This document shows, in pieces, positions 38,160-47,562 of a DNA stretch of 64,000 bases. The notes beneath the pieces were generated by a model. The model saw only the letters and a program-made list of their open reading frames with translations, did not search any database and was not told where the DNA came from. The translations under genes and the position numbers were made by a program. The DNA is from Faecalibacterium sp. GTDB lineage: Bacteria; Bacillota; Clostridia; Oscillospirales; Ruminococcaceae. The DNA lies in contig JARHYC010000021.1 in NCBI GenBank assembly GCA_029264955.1, positions 1 through 64,000 on the forward strand, given 5' to 3'. Position 1 is the stretch's first letter. Every line of letters starts with the position of its first letter.

Positions 38160-38806
38160 GCTTTCTTCTTCGCCTCCTGTTCCAAATAGTGGCGCCAAGC
38201 ACTGCCAATGCTGCGCCAAACGGCAAACAGCACACCCACCAGCATAAAGCCACCCGCCGGGGTAGCTGCCAGCGACAGCATGGTTCGGTCTGTAATCGGA
38301 TGTTCGAAAATCGTTCCCAATGACAGCAATTCACGCAGACAGCCCGTCAGCATCAAAACCAACGCATAGCCCAGCGTAATGCGCAGCCCTTTCGAGAATG
38401 CCTTATGCACCGGCTCCGGCACACGACCACTGCGGTAAACCACCAGCGGGTCTACCACCAGCAGCGGCAAATACAGACCTAACGTCAGGATATCATTACC
38501 AAAAATATTACGCATCGCCAGCCATACAAAACAATATACCACCGCGGAAATGGCACAGTAACTGGCTGTACGCAGCAACTGCTGGCGCACGTTGCGCAGC
38601 AGCAAACTGCACAGCACACGGGTAGGTGTCAGTAGAAGCGCAACCGCCACAGCCAGCAGCATTGCCTTACGGCCTGTGGTAGCCATAACGACCAGCGGTG
38701 CCAAACCCATACCCTGCATAACTGCTGGGTTATTCAAAAAGATTCGATCATGGTGAAAGTAATGCTCTTCTTCCGCCAGAATCATTTGTGCGCGCTCACT
38801 TCGCAT
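38156..38806 (-). CDS. RnfE-like membrane subunit
   Basis: NNPAVMQGMGLAPLVVMATT...ILTLGLYLPLLVVDPLVV...LGYALVLMLTGCLRELLSLGTIF...PAGGFMLVG resembles RnfE. Confidence 0.83.
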   Translation of the reverse strand: MRSERAQMILAEEEHYFHHDRIFLNNPAVMQGMGLAPLVVMATTGRKAMLLAVAVALLLTPTRVLCSLLLRNVRQQLLRTASYCAISAVVYCFVWLAMRNIFGNDILTLGLYLPLLVVDPLVVYRSGRVPEPVHKAFSKGLRITLGYALVLMLTGCLRELLSLGTIFEHPITDRTMLSLAATPAGGFMLVGVLFAVWRSIGSAWRHYLEQEAKKKA

Positions 38807-39809
38807 TTGCCGCGCCCCCCTTCTTCTGAATCATTGCCAGAACTTCATAGCCTTTTTCCGTCAGGCGATCCAGCCACTGGGACACACTGCCCACAACCAG
38901 CGTCGCAAAGCAAATACCGGTATCATAAACGCCAAAATAACGGAACGCCATTGTCAGCAAGCCCAGCAGCACACCGTACAAGATCTGACCGCCGCGATGA
39001 CGCTGCGGAGTTGTGAACGGCTCGGTTGCCAAAAACAATGCACCGAACAAAATCGCGCCGGACACCAACTCGTAGGTAGCCAGAAGTACACGGCCGGTCG
39101 TGGTTTGTGCAATCACGGCATTTTCCACGATGGCGTCGCGGGGGTGCAAAAATGCAACCGCGCCGCAGGTCAGCAAAAATGCAAGCGGTGTATAGATCTT
39201 AATATCCCTGCGTGCCAGCAAAAATACGCCGCAGGCAATCAAAACCAGAATCGCAGTGGTACCCATCGGACCTGCATAGTTGCCTAACAGCATGTGCAGC
39301 ATATCCGTCGTGGGAATACCGCCGTTGCGCAGCATATTGGACATACCGCCGGACAAAATCACCTCTCCGTTTGAGGTAAAGGGCACCATCGTACCCGGCG
39401 CTGGGTATCGCATCACCTGTTCCGGCCAGGATACCGCAACTACTACATAACCAACCGCAGCCGGATTAAAGGGGTAACTTCCATAACCGCCGAAGGCTTC
39501 TTTGCCAATCAGGATACCGGAAAGCACTGCCACAGTCAAAATTGGCCAAGGGCAGCTGGCGGGCATCAGCAGTGCAATGATCAAACTGAAGCACTCGCTG
39601 GACCAATCACTGCGCTCATAGGGGCGTTTCCGCAGAAAGCACACCAGTCGATCGCACAAATTTCCCAGCACTGTGGCATACAGGCACATCCAAACCGGAC
39701 GCGCGCCGTAATAAAAGAATGCCATACTGACCAGTGGCAACCCCAGCAGGCAAACATCCCAATAATAGTGCCGATCACTCCCGGCCTGGATTTTTAGTTT
39801 TTCGGACAT
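38796..39809 (-). CDS. RnfD-like membrane subunit
   Basis: SLIIALLMPASCPWPILTVAVLSGILIGKEAFGGYGSYPFNPAAVGYVV, GNYAGPMGTTAILVLIACGVFLLARRDIKIYTPLAFLLTC, SGAILFGALFLATEPFTTP. Confidence 0.87.
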   Translation of the reverse strand: MSEKLKIQAGSDRHYYWDVCLLGLPLVSMAFFYYGARPVWMCLYATVLGNLCDRLVCFLRKRPYERSDWSSECFSLIIALLMPASCPWPILTVAVLSGILIGKEAFGGYGSYPFNPAAVGYVVVAVSWPEQVMRYPAPGTMVPFTSNGEVILSGGMSNMLRNGGIPTTDMLHMLLGNYAGPMGTTAILVLIACGVFLLARRDIKIYTPLAFLLTCGAVAFLHPRDAIVENAVIAQTTTGRVLLATYELVSGAILFGALFLATEPFTTPQRHRGGQILYGVLLGLLTMAFRYFGVYDTGICFATLVVGSVSQWLDRLTEKGYEVLAMIQKKGGAANAK

Positions 39810-39841
39810 TTTGAACGCTCCTTATTCTGCTTGCTGATTCA

Positions 39842-40492
39842 TCACAGGGCTGCCAGCGTTTTTACGGCCTGTTCCGGGTCTTTGGCAGCAAATACTGCGC
39901 TGCCCGCCACCAAAACATCTGCGCCTGCTTCTACACAAGCCGGACCCGTCGTTGCGTCCACGCCGCCGTCCACTTCCAGCAGGAAAGACAGGCCGCGCTT
40001 TTCCCGTTCTTCTTTCAGCCAACGCAGCTTATCCAGTGCAGAAGGCATAAACTTCTGACCGCCAAAGCCAGGCTCTACGCTCATAACCAGAACCAGATCC
40101 AGCTGATCCAGCCAGGGAGCCAGTGCTTCTGCGGGGGTTCCGGGCTTGATGGTCAAACCGGTCTTGCAACCTGCTGCACGAATGGCAGCCAGCGTTTCTG
40201 CCACATCATCTTCACTCTCCAAATGAAAGTTGATCAATGTTGCGCCTGCTTCTGCAAAGGCCTTAACATATTCCAGAGGATGGGAGATCATCAGGTGTGC
40301 ATCATAAAACGCATCGGGCAAATTCTTATGCAGGCTCTTCAGAACCGGCACGCCAAAACTAATATTCGGTACAAAATGACCATCCATAACATCATAGTGC
40401 AGCATTGCTGCGCCGGCATCCAGCACCATACGGCAATCTGCCGCCAGGTGACCGAAATCTGCCGACAAAATCGAAGGGCTAACCATCGACAT
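39842..40492 (-). CDS. rpe: Ribulose-phosphate 3-epimerase
   Basis: SPSILSADFGHLAADCRMVLDAGAAMLHYDVMDGHFVPNISFG, VMSVEPGFGGQKF, LEVDGGVDATT. Confidence 0.96.
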   Translation of the reverse strand: MSMVSPSILSADFGHLAADCRMVLDAGAAMLHYDVMDGHFVPNISFGVPVLKSLHKNLPDAFYDAHLMISHPLEYVKAFAEAGATLINFHLESEDDVAETLAAIRAAGCKTGLTIKPGTPAEALAPWLDQLDLVLVMSVEPGFGGQKFMPSALDKLRWLKEEREKRGLSFLLEVDGGVDATTGPACVEAGADVLVAGSAVFAAKDPEQAVKTLAAL

Positions 40493-40732
40493 ATCGAAAC
40501 ACTTCCTTTAGTTCAGAATAGACTGTACCCGGCTGCTGCTGGGAAGGCGCACAAAATCCATAGTACATCATTGTATATTGTACCGTATCGGCTGGTAAAA
40601 ATCAAACGATGAAGCGGTATCTCCACAAATCTTTTACACCTGTTTGCCGTATTTTTTTGCAGCCCCTGTTTTTCTTGCAGCAGCTGTCCTGTTATGCGTG
40701 AAAAAGGATACTCCATCCCTGCATCTACAATA

Positions 40733-40764
40733 AAAACCCGAACAGGATTTCTGTCCGGGTTTTT
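40733..40764. terminator. Intrinsic terminator
   Basis: aaAACCCGaacaggatttctgtCCGGGTTtttt. Confidence 0.65.
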
Positions 40765-40815
40765 TGCATTCATTGTGCTCCGTATTTCGCTGAACTGCAA
40801 ATCTGTACAGCCAAA

Positions 40816-42321
40816 TTATACGTGTTTCTTTTCGTTTTTCTGATTTTTGCTTTCTTCAGTCTGGTCCGATAGCTTCAGCAAATCTTTTTTATTGGGCAGC
40901 TCTGCGGGCAGTGTAAAAGCAAATTTGCACCACTCGCCTTGTTTGCTTTCTACCCAAATCCGACCGCCGGACAGATTCACCAGAACTTTGCAGATATGCA
41001 AGCCCAGACCGCTGCCTCTTGCGTGCAAACCACGAGACTGGTCTTCTTTATAGAAACGCTCAAACACAAAAGGCAGTGCTTGCGCACTGATCCCCTGGCC
41101 GCTGTTCCAAACAGAAATCTCCACTTCAGGTCCAAGCCGCTGCGCCGACAAGCGAATCGTACCATTTTCGGGCGTGAACTTAATCGCATTATCCAGTAGG
41201 TTATACGCCACCTGATGAATCAAATCCGGATCTGCATAAACCAGCGTCTGTCCCATTTCTTCCAATCCTTCCAGATTGATTTTGCCGTTGGTAATGCGCT
41301 GTTCCGCACTGATTGCCGCACCCGCCAAGGTTTCCCATACATTATATAGGCGAGCATGTACCTGATATTCGCCGGATTCCAGTTTTGTGATATCCAGCAT
41401 ATTTTGTACCAGACGTGCCAGACGCCCCACTTCCTGAGATACGATATTCAGGTAATGATTTTGCAACTCCGGCGGAATCGTGCCGTCCAACATACCGTCA
41501 ATGAAACCCTTGATAGTGGTCATTGGGGTACGCAGCTCATGGGCGATATTGCCTGTAAACTGTGCACGAGAGCGGTCCATTGCTTCCAGATTTGCTGCCA
41601 TCGTATTAAAATCAGCTGCCAACTGACCTACTTCGTCTTCGCTGTTTACATTTTCCACACGGACTGTCATATCTCCGCCGCCAAATTTGCGCGCTACCTG
41701 ACTGATTTCGTGCAGCGGTGCTGTCAGACGATTGCTCAGATAGATTGTCAAAATCATGGCGCACAGCAGCATCAGGCTGGCGGACAGCAGAAAATTGGAA
41801 AACATTTGCCCCAAAAAGTCGTTAAAGGCTTCCACCGGTGTATACACGAACAAATAACCATTATCGGCCAGCGTTGCCGTCACATAGCTGCGATAGGGCA
41901 AAAATCCACCCAAATCGGTCAGACCATGGTACCGTGCCTCTTTCGTATCGATTTTTTTTGAAATCTTTTCCAAGCAGCCCGCAGAAAGCGGTTTATCCGT
42001 ATCTACCGCCGGATCCAACTCTAACAGAACATTGCCCGACTGGTCCGTAACCAGCAGATTCATACCGGAGCTTTCCCAAATCAGCTCCAGCGTTTTGCGT
42101 GCTGCTTCGTTGCCATCATCCTGCCGGACTTCATCTCGGTCCGTATAAGCCTGCTCTACCACACGAATTGCCAAAGACACCATCTGATCGCCGGTGGCAT
42201 AGTGTTCTTCTGCAAAATACTTGGCGAACAATGTCATCTGGGAAAGGCCCATCACCAGAGTACCTACCACCAGCAACGTGGACACCATGGAAAAGAAGGA
42301 AACCGAAATACTTTTCCGCAT
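40816..42321 (-). CDS. HAMP-containing sensor histidine kinase
   Basis: HAMP region, FTGNIAHELRTPMTTIKGFIDG H-box, NLLDNAIKFTPENGTI N-box, RGSGLGLHICKVLVNLSGG. Confidence 0.95.
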   Translation of the reverse strand: MRKSISVSFFSMVSTLLVVGTLVMGLSQMTLFAKYFAEEHYATGDQMVSLAIRVVEQAYTDRDEVRQDDGNEAARKTLELIWESSGMNLLVTDQSGNVLLELDPAVDTDKPLSAGCLEKISKKIDTKEARYHGLTDLGGFLPYRSYVTATLADNGYLFVYTPVEAFNDFLGQMFSNFLLSASLMLLCAMILTIYLSNRLTAPLHEISQVARKFGGGDMTVRVENVNSEDEVGQLAADFNTMAANLEAMDRSRAQFTGNIAHELRTPMTTIKGFIDGMLDGTIPPELQNHYLNIVSQEVGRLARLVQNMLDITKLESGEYQVHARLYNVWETLAGAAISAEQRITNGKINLEGLEEMGQTLVYADPDLIHQVAYNLLDNAIKFTPENGTIRLSAQRLGPEVEISVWNSGQGISAQALPFVFERFYKEDQSRGLHARGSGLGLHICKVLVNLSGGRIWVESKQGEWCKFAFTLPAELPNKKDLLKLSDQTEESKNQKNEKKHV

Positions 42322-42324
42322 AAT

Positions 42325-43023
42325 TTACTGATGCACCTCGAATTTATAGCCGACGCCCCAAACGGTCTTCAGTTCCCATTGATCTGAGGCACCAGCCAGC
42401 TTTTCACGCAGACGCTTTACATGTACGTCAATGGTACGGGAATCGCCGTAGTATTCAAAGCCCCACACCTCGTCCAGCAACTGGTCACGGGTATATACTC
42501 GGTTTGGGTGACCTGCCAGGCAGTTCAGCAGTTCCAGCTCCTTGGGGGGTGCTTCCACAACTTTGCCGTTGACACGCAGCTCGTAGCTGTTCATATCCAG
42601 ACGCAGATTTTCAAATTCCAGCACGCCGTCCTGCTTTTCTTCTTCCTTGCAGCTACAGCCGCAGCGACGCAGTACAGCCTTGATGCGTGCCACAACCTCT
42701 TTTGCGTCAAAGGGCTTGACCATGTAGTCATCTGCCCCCAACTCCAGGCCCAACACCTTATCAAAGGTATCTCCCTTTGCCGTCAGCATAATGACGGGTG
42801 TATTGCCCTGCTGGCGAATGCGGCGGCAAGTTTCCCATCCGTCCATACGCGGCATCATAACATCCAAAAGCACCATATTGGGCTTTTCTTTTTCAAATAA
42901 ATCCAGTGCCTGAATACCATCGTTTGCCACAATCACTGCATAGCCTTCCTTGACCAAATACAGTCGCAGTACTTCGCAGATGTTCTGGTCATCGTCTACG
43001 ACCAGGATTTTTTCGTTTGCCAT
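42325..43023 (-). CDS. OmpR/PhoB-family response regulator
   Basis: MANEKILVVDDDQNICEVLRLYL, VLLDVMMPRMDGWETCRRIR, winged-helix DEVWGFEYYGDSRTIDVHVKRLREKL. Confidence 0.95.
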   Translation of the reverse strand: MANEKILVVDDDQNICEVLRLYLVKEGYAVIVANDGIQALDLFEKEKPNMVLLDVMMPRMDGWETCRRIRQQGNTPVIMLTAKGDTFDKVLGLELGADDYMVKPFDAKEVVARIKAVLRRCGCSCKEEEKQDGVLEFENLRLDMNSYELRVNGKVVEAPPKELELLNCLAGHPNRVYTRDQLLDEVWGFEYYGDSRTIDVHVKRLREKLAGASDQWELKTVWGVGYKFEVHQ

Positions 43024-43254
43024 GTGATCCACTCCTTTTATGTCAATCCCAAGCAGTTACAAATTATCATCTTGCCTTCATTATATAAGATACTTGTGGA
43101 TAAATAAAGAACAATCTATGCACATTCCGCACACTTTCCCGCTGAAAAAGGGCATGGGTGCGTTGCGCCGCACCGCACTTTCTGTTAAAATAGTAAAGAT
43201 TACAGTACATAACCGGACTATCGTTCGGCCGGATACAAAAGGAGACACCACATT

Positions 43255-44385
43255 ATGAAATTAGGTATCGTCGGCTTGCCCAACGTAGGCAAATCCACGC
43301 TGTTCAACGCCATTACTTCCACCAAGAACGCAGAAGCTGCCAACTATCCCTTCTGCACTATCGAACCCAACAGTGGCATCGTCGCTGTGCCGGACGCACG
43401 TCTGGACAAGCTGGCTGAGCTGTGGGAAACCAACAAGAAAACCCCCGCCATCGTGGAGTTCGTTGATATTGCCGGTCTGGTCAAGGGCGCTGCAAACGGC
43501 GCCGGGCTTGGCAACAAGTTTCTGGGCAATATCCGCGAGTGTGACGCGATCGTTCACGTTGTGCGCTGCTTCGACGATGACAACATCGTTCATGTGATCG
43601 AAGATGTAAACAAACCCGTCGGCGTTGACCCCATTGCCGATATCGACGCCATCGACTATGAGCTGATTTTGAGCGACCTGGAAGTTGTCACCAACCGTGC
43701 CGGCCGTCAGGAAAAGGCTGCCAAGACCGGCAACAAGGCTGCTGCTGCCGAGGCTGTTTGGCTGCGTGAACTGGCTGCTCATCTGGAAGCAGGCAACCCT
43801 GCCCGCAGCTTCGACTTCGATGAAGGCGACAAGGACCAGGCACTGGCTGTGCGTGAAATGGGTCTGCTGAGCGCAAAGCCCGTTCTGTATGCTTGCAACG
43901 TGGGCGAAGATGACCTGATGGAAGGTATCGAGAACAATAAGTACGTCCCTCTGGTAGCTGAGCGTGCTGCCAAGGAAGGCGCAAAGGTCATCCCCATCTG
44001 CGCAAAGACAGAAGAGGACATTGCCGACTACTCTCCCGAAGAAAAGAAGGAATTCCTGTCTGAAATGGGCGTTACTTCCAGCGGTCTGGACAACCTGATC
44101 ACTGCCAGCTACGATCTGCTGGGTCTGATTTCTTTCCTGACGGACGGCAAAAAAGAATGCCGCGCATGGACCATTCGTCGTGGCACCAAGGCTCCGCAGG
44201 CTGCCGGTAAAATCCACTCTGACTTCGAGCGAGGCTTTATCCGTGCACAGGTCATCGGCTACAACGATTTGGCCGACCACGACTTCGACTACGCTGCTGT
44301 AAAGAGCAAAGGTCTGCAGCGCACCGAAGGCAAGGAATATGTGGTACAGGACGGTGATATCATCGAGTTCCTGTTCAACGTCTAA
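43255..44385 (+). CDS. ychF: Redox-regulated ATPase / GTPase YchF
   Basis: MKLGIVGLPNVGKSTLFNAIT, VEFVDIAGLVKGAANGAGLGNKFLGNIRECDAI, C-terminal TGS. Confidence 0.97.
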   Translation: MKLGIVGLPNVGKSTLFNAITSTKNAEAANYPFCTIEPNSGIVAVPDARLDKLAELWETNKKTPAIVEFVDIAGLVKGAANGAGLGNKFLGNIRECDAIVHVVRCFDDDNIVHVIEDVNKPVGVDPIADIDAIDYELILSDLEVVTNRAGRQEKAAKTGNKAAAAEAVWLRELAAHLEAGNPARSFDFDEGDKDQALAVREMGLLSAKPVLYACNVGEDDLMEGIENNKYVPLVAERAAKEGAKVIPICAKTEEDIADYSPEEKKEFLSEMGVTSSGLDNLITASYDLLGLISFLTDGKKECRAWTIRRGTKAPQAAGKIHSDFERGFIRAQVIGYNDLADHDFDYAAVKSKGLQRTEGKEYVVQDGDIIEFLFNV

Positions 44386-44407
44386 TTAAAATACAGGAGA
44401 AGTTTCC

Positions 44408-45091
44408 ATGGTATACGGAATTATGGGCGCAATGCCCGACGAAGTCGATCAGCTGTGTGCAAAGCTGACGGATGTTTCCCGCGAAACCTACGGCGGTGTG
44501 GAGTATCATCTGGGTCATCTGGGTGATAAGCAGGTTGTTGTTTGCTGCGCCGGTATGGGCAAGGCAAATGCGGCTGCTACCACGCAGGTACTCATCACCA
44601 AGTACGGCGCAGGCTGCATCATTTTCTCCGGCATTGCCGGCAATATGACCTCCAAAATCGGCATTGGCGATGTGGTCATCGGCAAGACCGTTTTGTATCA
44701 TGACGCACAGCTGGACATGATTTGCCAGAATCCCCCGTTCCTCACCGAATATACCGGTGACCCTGCTCTGATTGCCGCAGCACAGGCTGCCTGCGAAGCT
44801 CAGGGCGTGAAGGCTCTGGTGGGCAAGATTGCTACCGGCGATTTGTTTGTTGGCGACTCCGAAACCAAGAATGCCATCGCTGCCAAGTGCGCTCCCGACT
44901 GTGTCGAGATGGAAGGCGCAGCTGTCAGCCAGATTGCTGCTAAGAACGAGATCCCCTGCGTCATCCTGCGCGCAATGAGCGACAACGCAGACGAAGCAGG
45001 ACATGAGGTTCTGGTGGTGAAGAAGTTCAGCATCAGCGAGTATGTAAAAACTGCCACAAACATCGTAGCAGATATGCTCACCCGCCTGTAA
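44408..45091 (+). CDS. mtnN: 5'-methylthioadenosine/S-adenosylhomocysteine nucleosidase
   Basis: YGIMGAMPDEVDQL, FSGIAGNM, CVEMEGAAVSQIA, ILRAMSDNAD. Confidence 0.94.
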   Translation: MVYGIMGAMPDEVDQLCAKLTDVSRETYGGVEYHLGHLGDKQVVVCCAGMGKANAAATTQVLITKYGAGCIIFSGIAGNMTSKIGIGDVVIGKTVLYHDAQLDMICQNPPFLTEYTGDPALIAAAQAACEAQGVKALVGKIATGDLFVGDSETKNAIAAKCAPDCVEMEGAAVSQIAAKNEIPCVILRAMSDNADEAGHEVLVVKKFSISEYVKTATNIVADMLTRL

Positions 45092-45113
45092 GCCACAAAT
45101 TACGTTTACATTG

Positions 45114-45152
45114 AAAAGCCGCTGTGTGTAATACACACAGCGGCTTTTTGCT
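45114..45152. terminator. Bidirectional terminator
   Basis: aaAAGCCGCTGTGTGtaataCACACAGCGGCTTtttg. Confidence 0.85.
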
Positions 45153-45188
45153 TGTATTCCAAAGAAAACCGTCAGATTTCCACTCGTT

Positions 45189-45647
45189 TTACAGATACTG
45201 CTCCAATCGCTGGCAGTTATCCTCCTGGAAGGCCTCCAGCTCACGCAGCATCTTTTTTGCACCCGGTGTGGCACTGGGAAAATCCGTCTCGCACTTGTGG
45301 CAGTCCAAAACGCCCTGATAGTTTCCTTCCGATAGCATTTCGGCTAGATTGCGGGTGGATTTATCGGTCATGGTTTTCATCTTGATCCCCAGCTGGGTAT
45401 TCATTTTGGCAAAAGCAGACTGGCCCTTCGGCGTTGCGCCCGAAGCCGTCAGACAAAGCTCTGCCTGACTTGCCATCTCGTGATATACATTTCTCTGACG
45501 CTGCAATTCTGCCTTGAACAAGCCTTCTTCAGCCATGGGAATCAGCTGGTCCAGTGCCTTCTCGCCCATTTCGGTGTTTTCATAAATGGCTTCCAGCATT
45601 CCGGTATTATCGCCGTTCTGCTGGGTCTGTGCGCGTTCCTGTGACAT
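45189..45647 (-). CDS. Hypothetical protein (152 aa, helical)
   Basis: ORF with GGGGGCG-type upstream region and plausible codon use; no family recognised with confidence. Confidence 0.7.
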   Translation of the reverse strand: MSQERAQTQQNGDNTGMLEAIYENTEMGEKALDQLIPMAEEGLFKAELQRQRNVYHEMASQAELCLTASGATPKGQSAFAKMNTQLGIKMKTMTDKSTRNLAEMLSEGNYQGVLDCHKCETDFPSATPGAKKMLRELEAFQEDNCQRLEQYL

Positions 45648-45701
45648 AAAAACGCCCCCCTTTCGACACCAGTATGCGCCGATTGGAGGCCGTTTATACG
45701 A

Positions 45702-47333
45702 TTATCTCTTATGCTTTTTGTGCTTTTTCTGTTTGCTTGTGCGCAGGGTCGGCTGCTTTTGTTCCTCCATGGCTTTTGCACTTTCCGGCTGTGGTCTGTG
45801 TTGTGCTTGCGGCACTTCGGCGGGTGCTGAAGTGCGTCCATATACCCAGCAGCGGCTGCGAATATAATATGCCAGCGCATCCGTTGCTGCACCATCCAGC
45901 ATACGCCAGCTCCAGTTTCCGTCTGTGCGTCCAGGAGAATTCAACCGTGCTTCTCCCCCCAGACCCAGCCAGTCGAACATGGGTACGATTGCTGTATCCG
46001 ACACGCTGGAAAGTACGGCATCCAGCAAAGCCGGTACGGCATCCTCGTCAGATTTCAGATTCAGATAAACGCGCGCAAAGCCCTTTTCCTGTTCGCTGGC
46101 GGCATTCTCCCACCAGTCGGTAAGGGTGGTGTTATCATGGGTACCAGGATATACCACAGTATTTCGCGTATAGCTGTACGGCAAAAATTCATTGCCGCCT
46201 CCAAAACCGAATTGTAGAACTTTCATACCCGGATAACCGCTCTCCCGCAGAAGCTCTCGCACGCTGTCGAACAGCTCTCCCAAATCTTCTGCCACAATGG
46301 GCAGCGGATACCCAATGGCAGATTCCATTGCGCGGAACAGTTCCATGCCAGGTCCTTTTTCCCATTTGCCGTTGATGGCGGTTTCGCTGCCGGCAGGGAT
46401 TGCCCAATAGGTATCGAATCCACGGAAGTGATCGATACGCACCACATCGTACAGCTCCAGGCTGCGGCGCATACGCTGCACCCACCAGGCAAAGCCGGTC
46501 TGCCGATGGTATTCCCAGTCATAAACCGGATTTCCCCACAGCTGACCCGTTGCGGAAAAGAAATCCGGCGGGCAGCCTGCCACACGGGAAAAGCCTCTAT
46601 CTCTATTGCGCTCGAACAGGTTACCACCTGTCCATGCATCTGCAGAATCCGCTGCCGCATAGATGGGCATATCGCCCAGAATCCGCACACCTTTCTGGTT
46701 GGCATGCTGTTTCAGCGCCGTCCACTGTTTATCGAACTCGTACTGCAAGAACGTCCAAAAGCCCACTTCATCGGCGTTTTCTTCTGCAAATTCTTTCAGT
46801 GCTTCGGGCTGACGGTCCCGCAGTTCTTCCGGCCACTGCTGCCAGCTTTGCATTTTGAATGCTTTTTTACCTGCCATGTACAGGGCATAATCCGGCAACC
46901 AGTTTTCATTTTTCAGGGTAAAGGCATACCAGTCATCCGGCAGGTATTGCTCCATACCGTGAACCCCATGGCATTTTTCCAGAAATGTCTGATAGGCTTT
47001 GCGCAGCACCATAAAACGGCTGTTATACAGCTTACCATAATCGACATGCGCTGCATCCTCGCCCCAATCCCATTTGGTAATATCGGAGGCCTCCAACAGT
47101 CCCTCGTCCACCAGCGTTTCCAAATCAATAAAGTATGGATTGCCCGCAAAGGCAGAGCAACTCTGGTATGGGCTGTCACCGTAACCGGTAGGGCTCAAGG
47201 GCAGAATCTGCCAGAGCTGCTGCCCTGCACGATTCAGAAAATCCACAAACGCGTATGCCTGCTTACCAAAACAGCCGATTCCTCCAGGACCTGGCAGGCT
47301 GGAAACCGGCATCAAAATACCACATTGCCGCAT
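45702..47333 (-). CDS. malQ: 4-alpha-glucanotransferase
   Basis: RQCGILMPVSSLPGPGGIGCFG, LPLSPTGYGDSPYQSCSAFAGNPYFIDLE, VRIDHFRGFDTYWAIP, PGTHDNTTL; Lys/Gln-rich C-terminal extension. Confidence 0.95.
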   Translation of the reverse strand: MRQCGILMPVSSLPGPGGIGCFGKQAYAFVDFLNRAGQQLWQILPLSPTGYGDSPYQSCSAFAGNPYFIDLETLVDEGLLEASDITKWDWGEDAAHVDYGKLYNSRFMVLRKAYQTFLEKCHGVHGMEQYLPDDWYAFTLKNENWLPDYALYMAGKKAFKMQSWQQWPEELRDRQPEALKEFAEENADEVGFWTFLQYEFDKQWTALKQHANQKGVRILGDMPIYAAADSADAWTGGNLFERNRDRGFSRVAGCPPDFFSATGQLWGNPVYDWEYHRQTGFAWWVQRMRRSLELYDVVRIDHFRGFDTYWAIPAGSETAINGKWEKGPGMELFRAMESAIGYPLPIVAEDLGELFDSVRELLRESGYPGMKVLQFGFGGGNEFLPYSYTRNTVVYPGTHDNTTLTDWWENAASEQEKGFARVYLNLKSDEDAVPALLDAVLSSVSDTAIVPMFDWLGLGGEARLNSPGRTDGNWSWRMLDGAATDALAYYIRSRCWVYGRTSAPAEVPQAQHRPQPESAKAMEEQKQPTLRTSKQKKHKKHKR

Positions 47334-47562
47334 AACTCGTTCCCTCGCTTTATTTTGAAATGCCGACCCACGGCATTTTTCTTAAACCCCATTATACACA
47401 CTTTGCCGACTGTTTTCTACTCACTTGGAACGTGCTATAATAATCCTATGCAAATTCTGTTCTTTTTCATGCCGAAACGCTGTCAAATGCAGCAAAAGGG
47501 GTATCACATCACCGGTGCTTCGTGGTATGATAGGGAAAGACTAAATTCCAAGGAGTTGTTTC

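Noticed and set aside
43261-44280. 339-aa minus-strand ORF opposite ychF
   Set aside because: Shadow of ychF.
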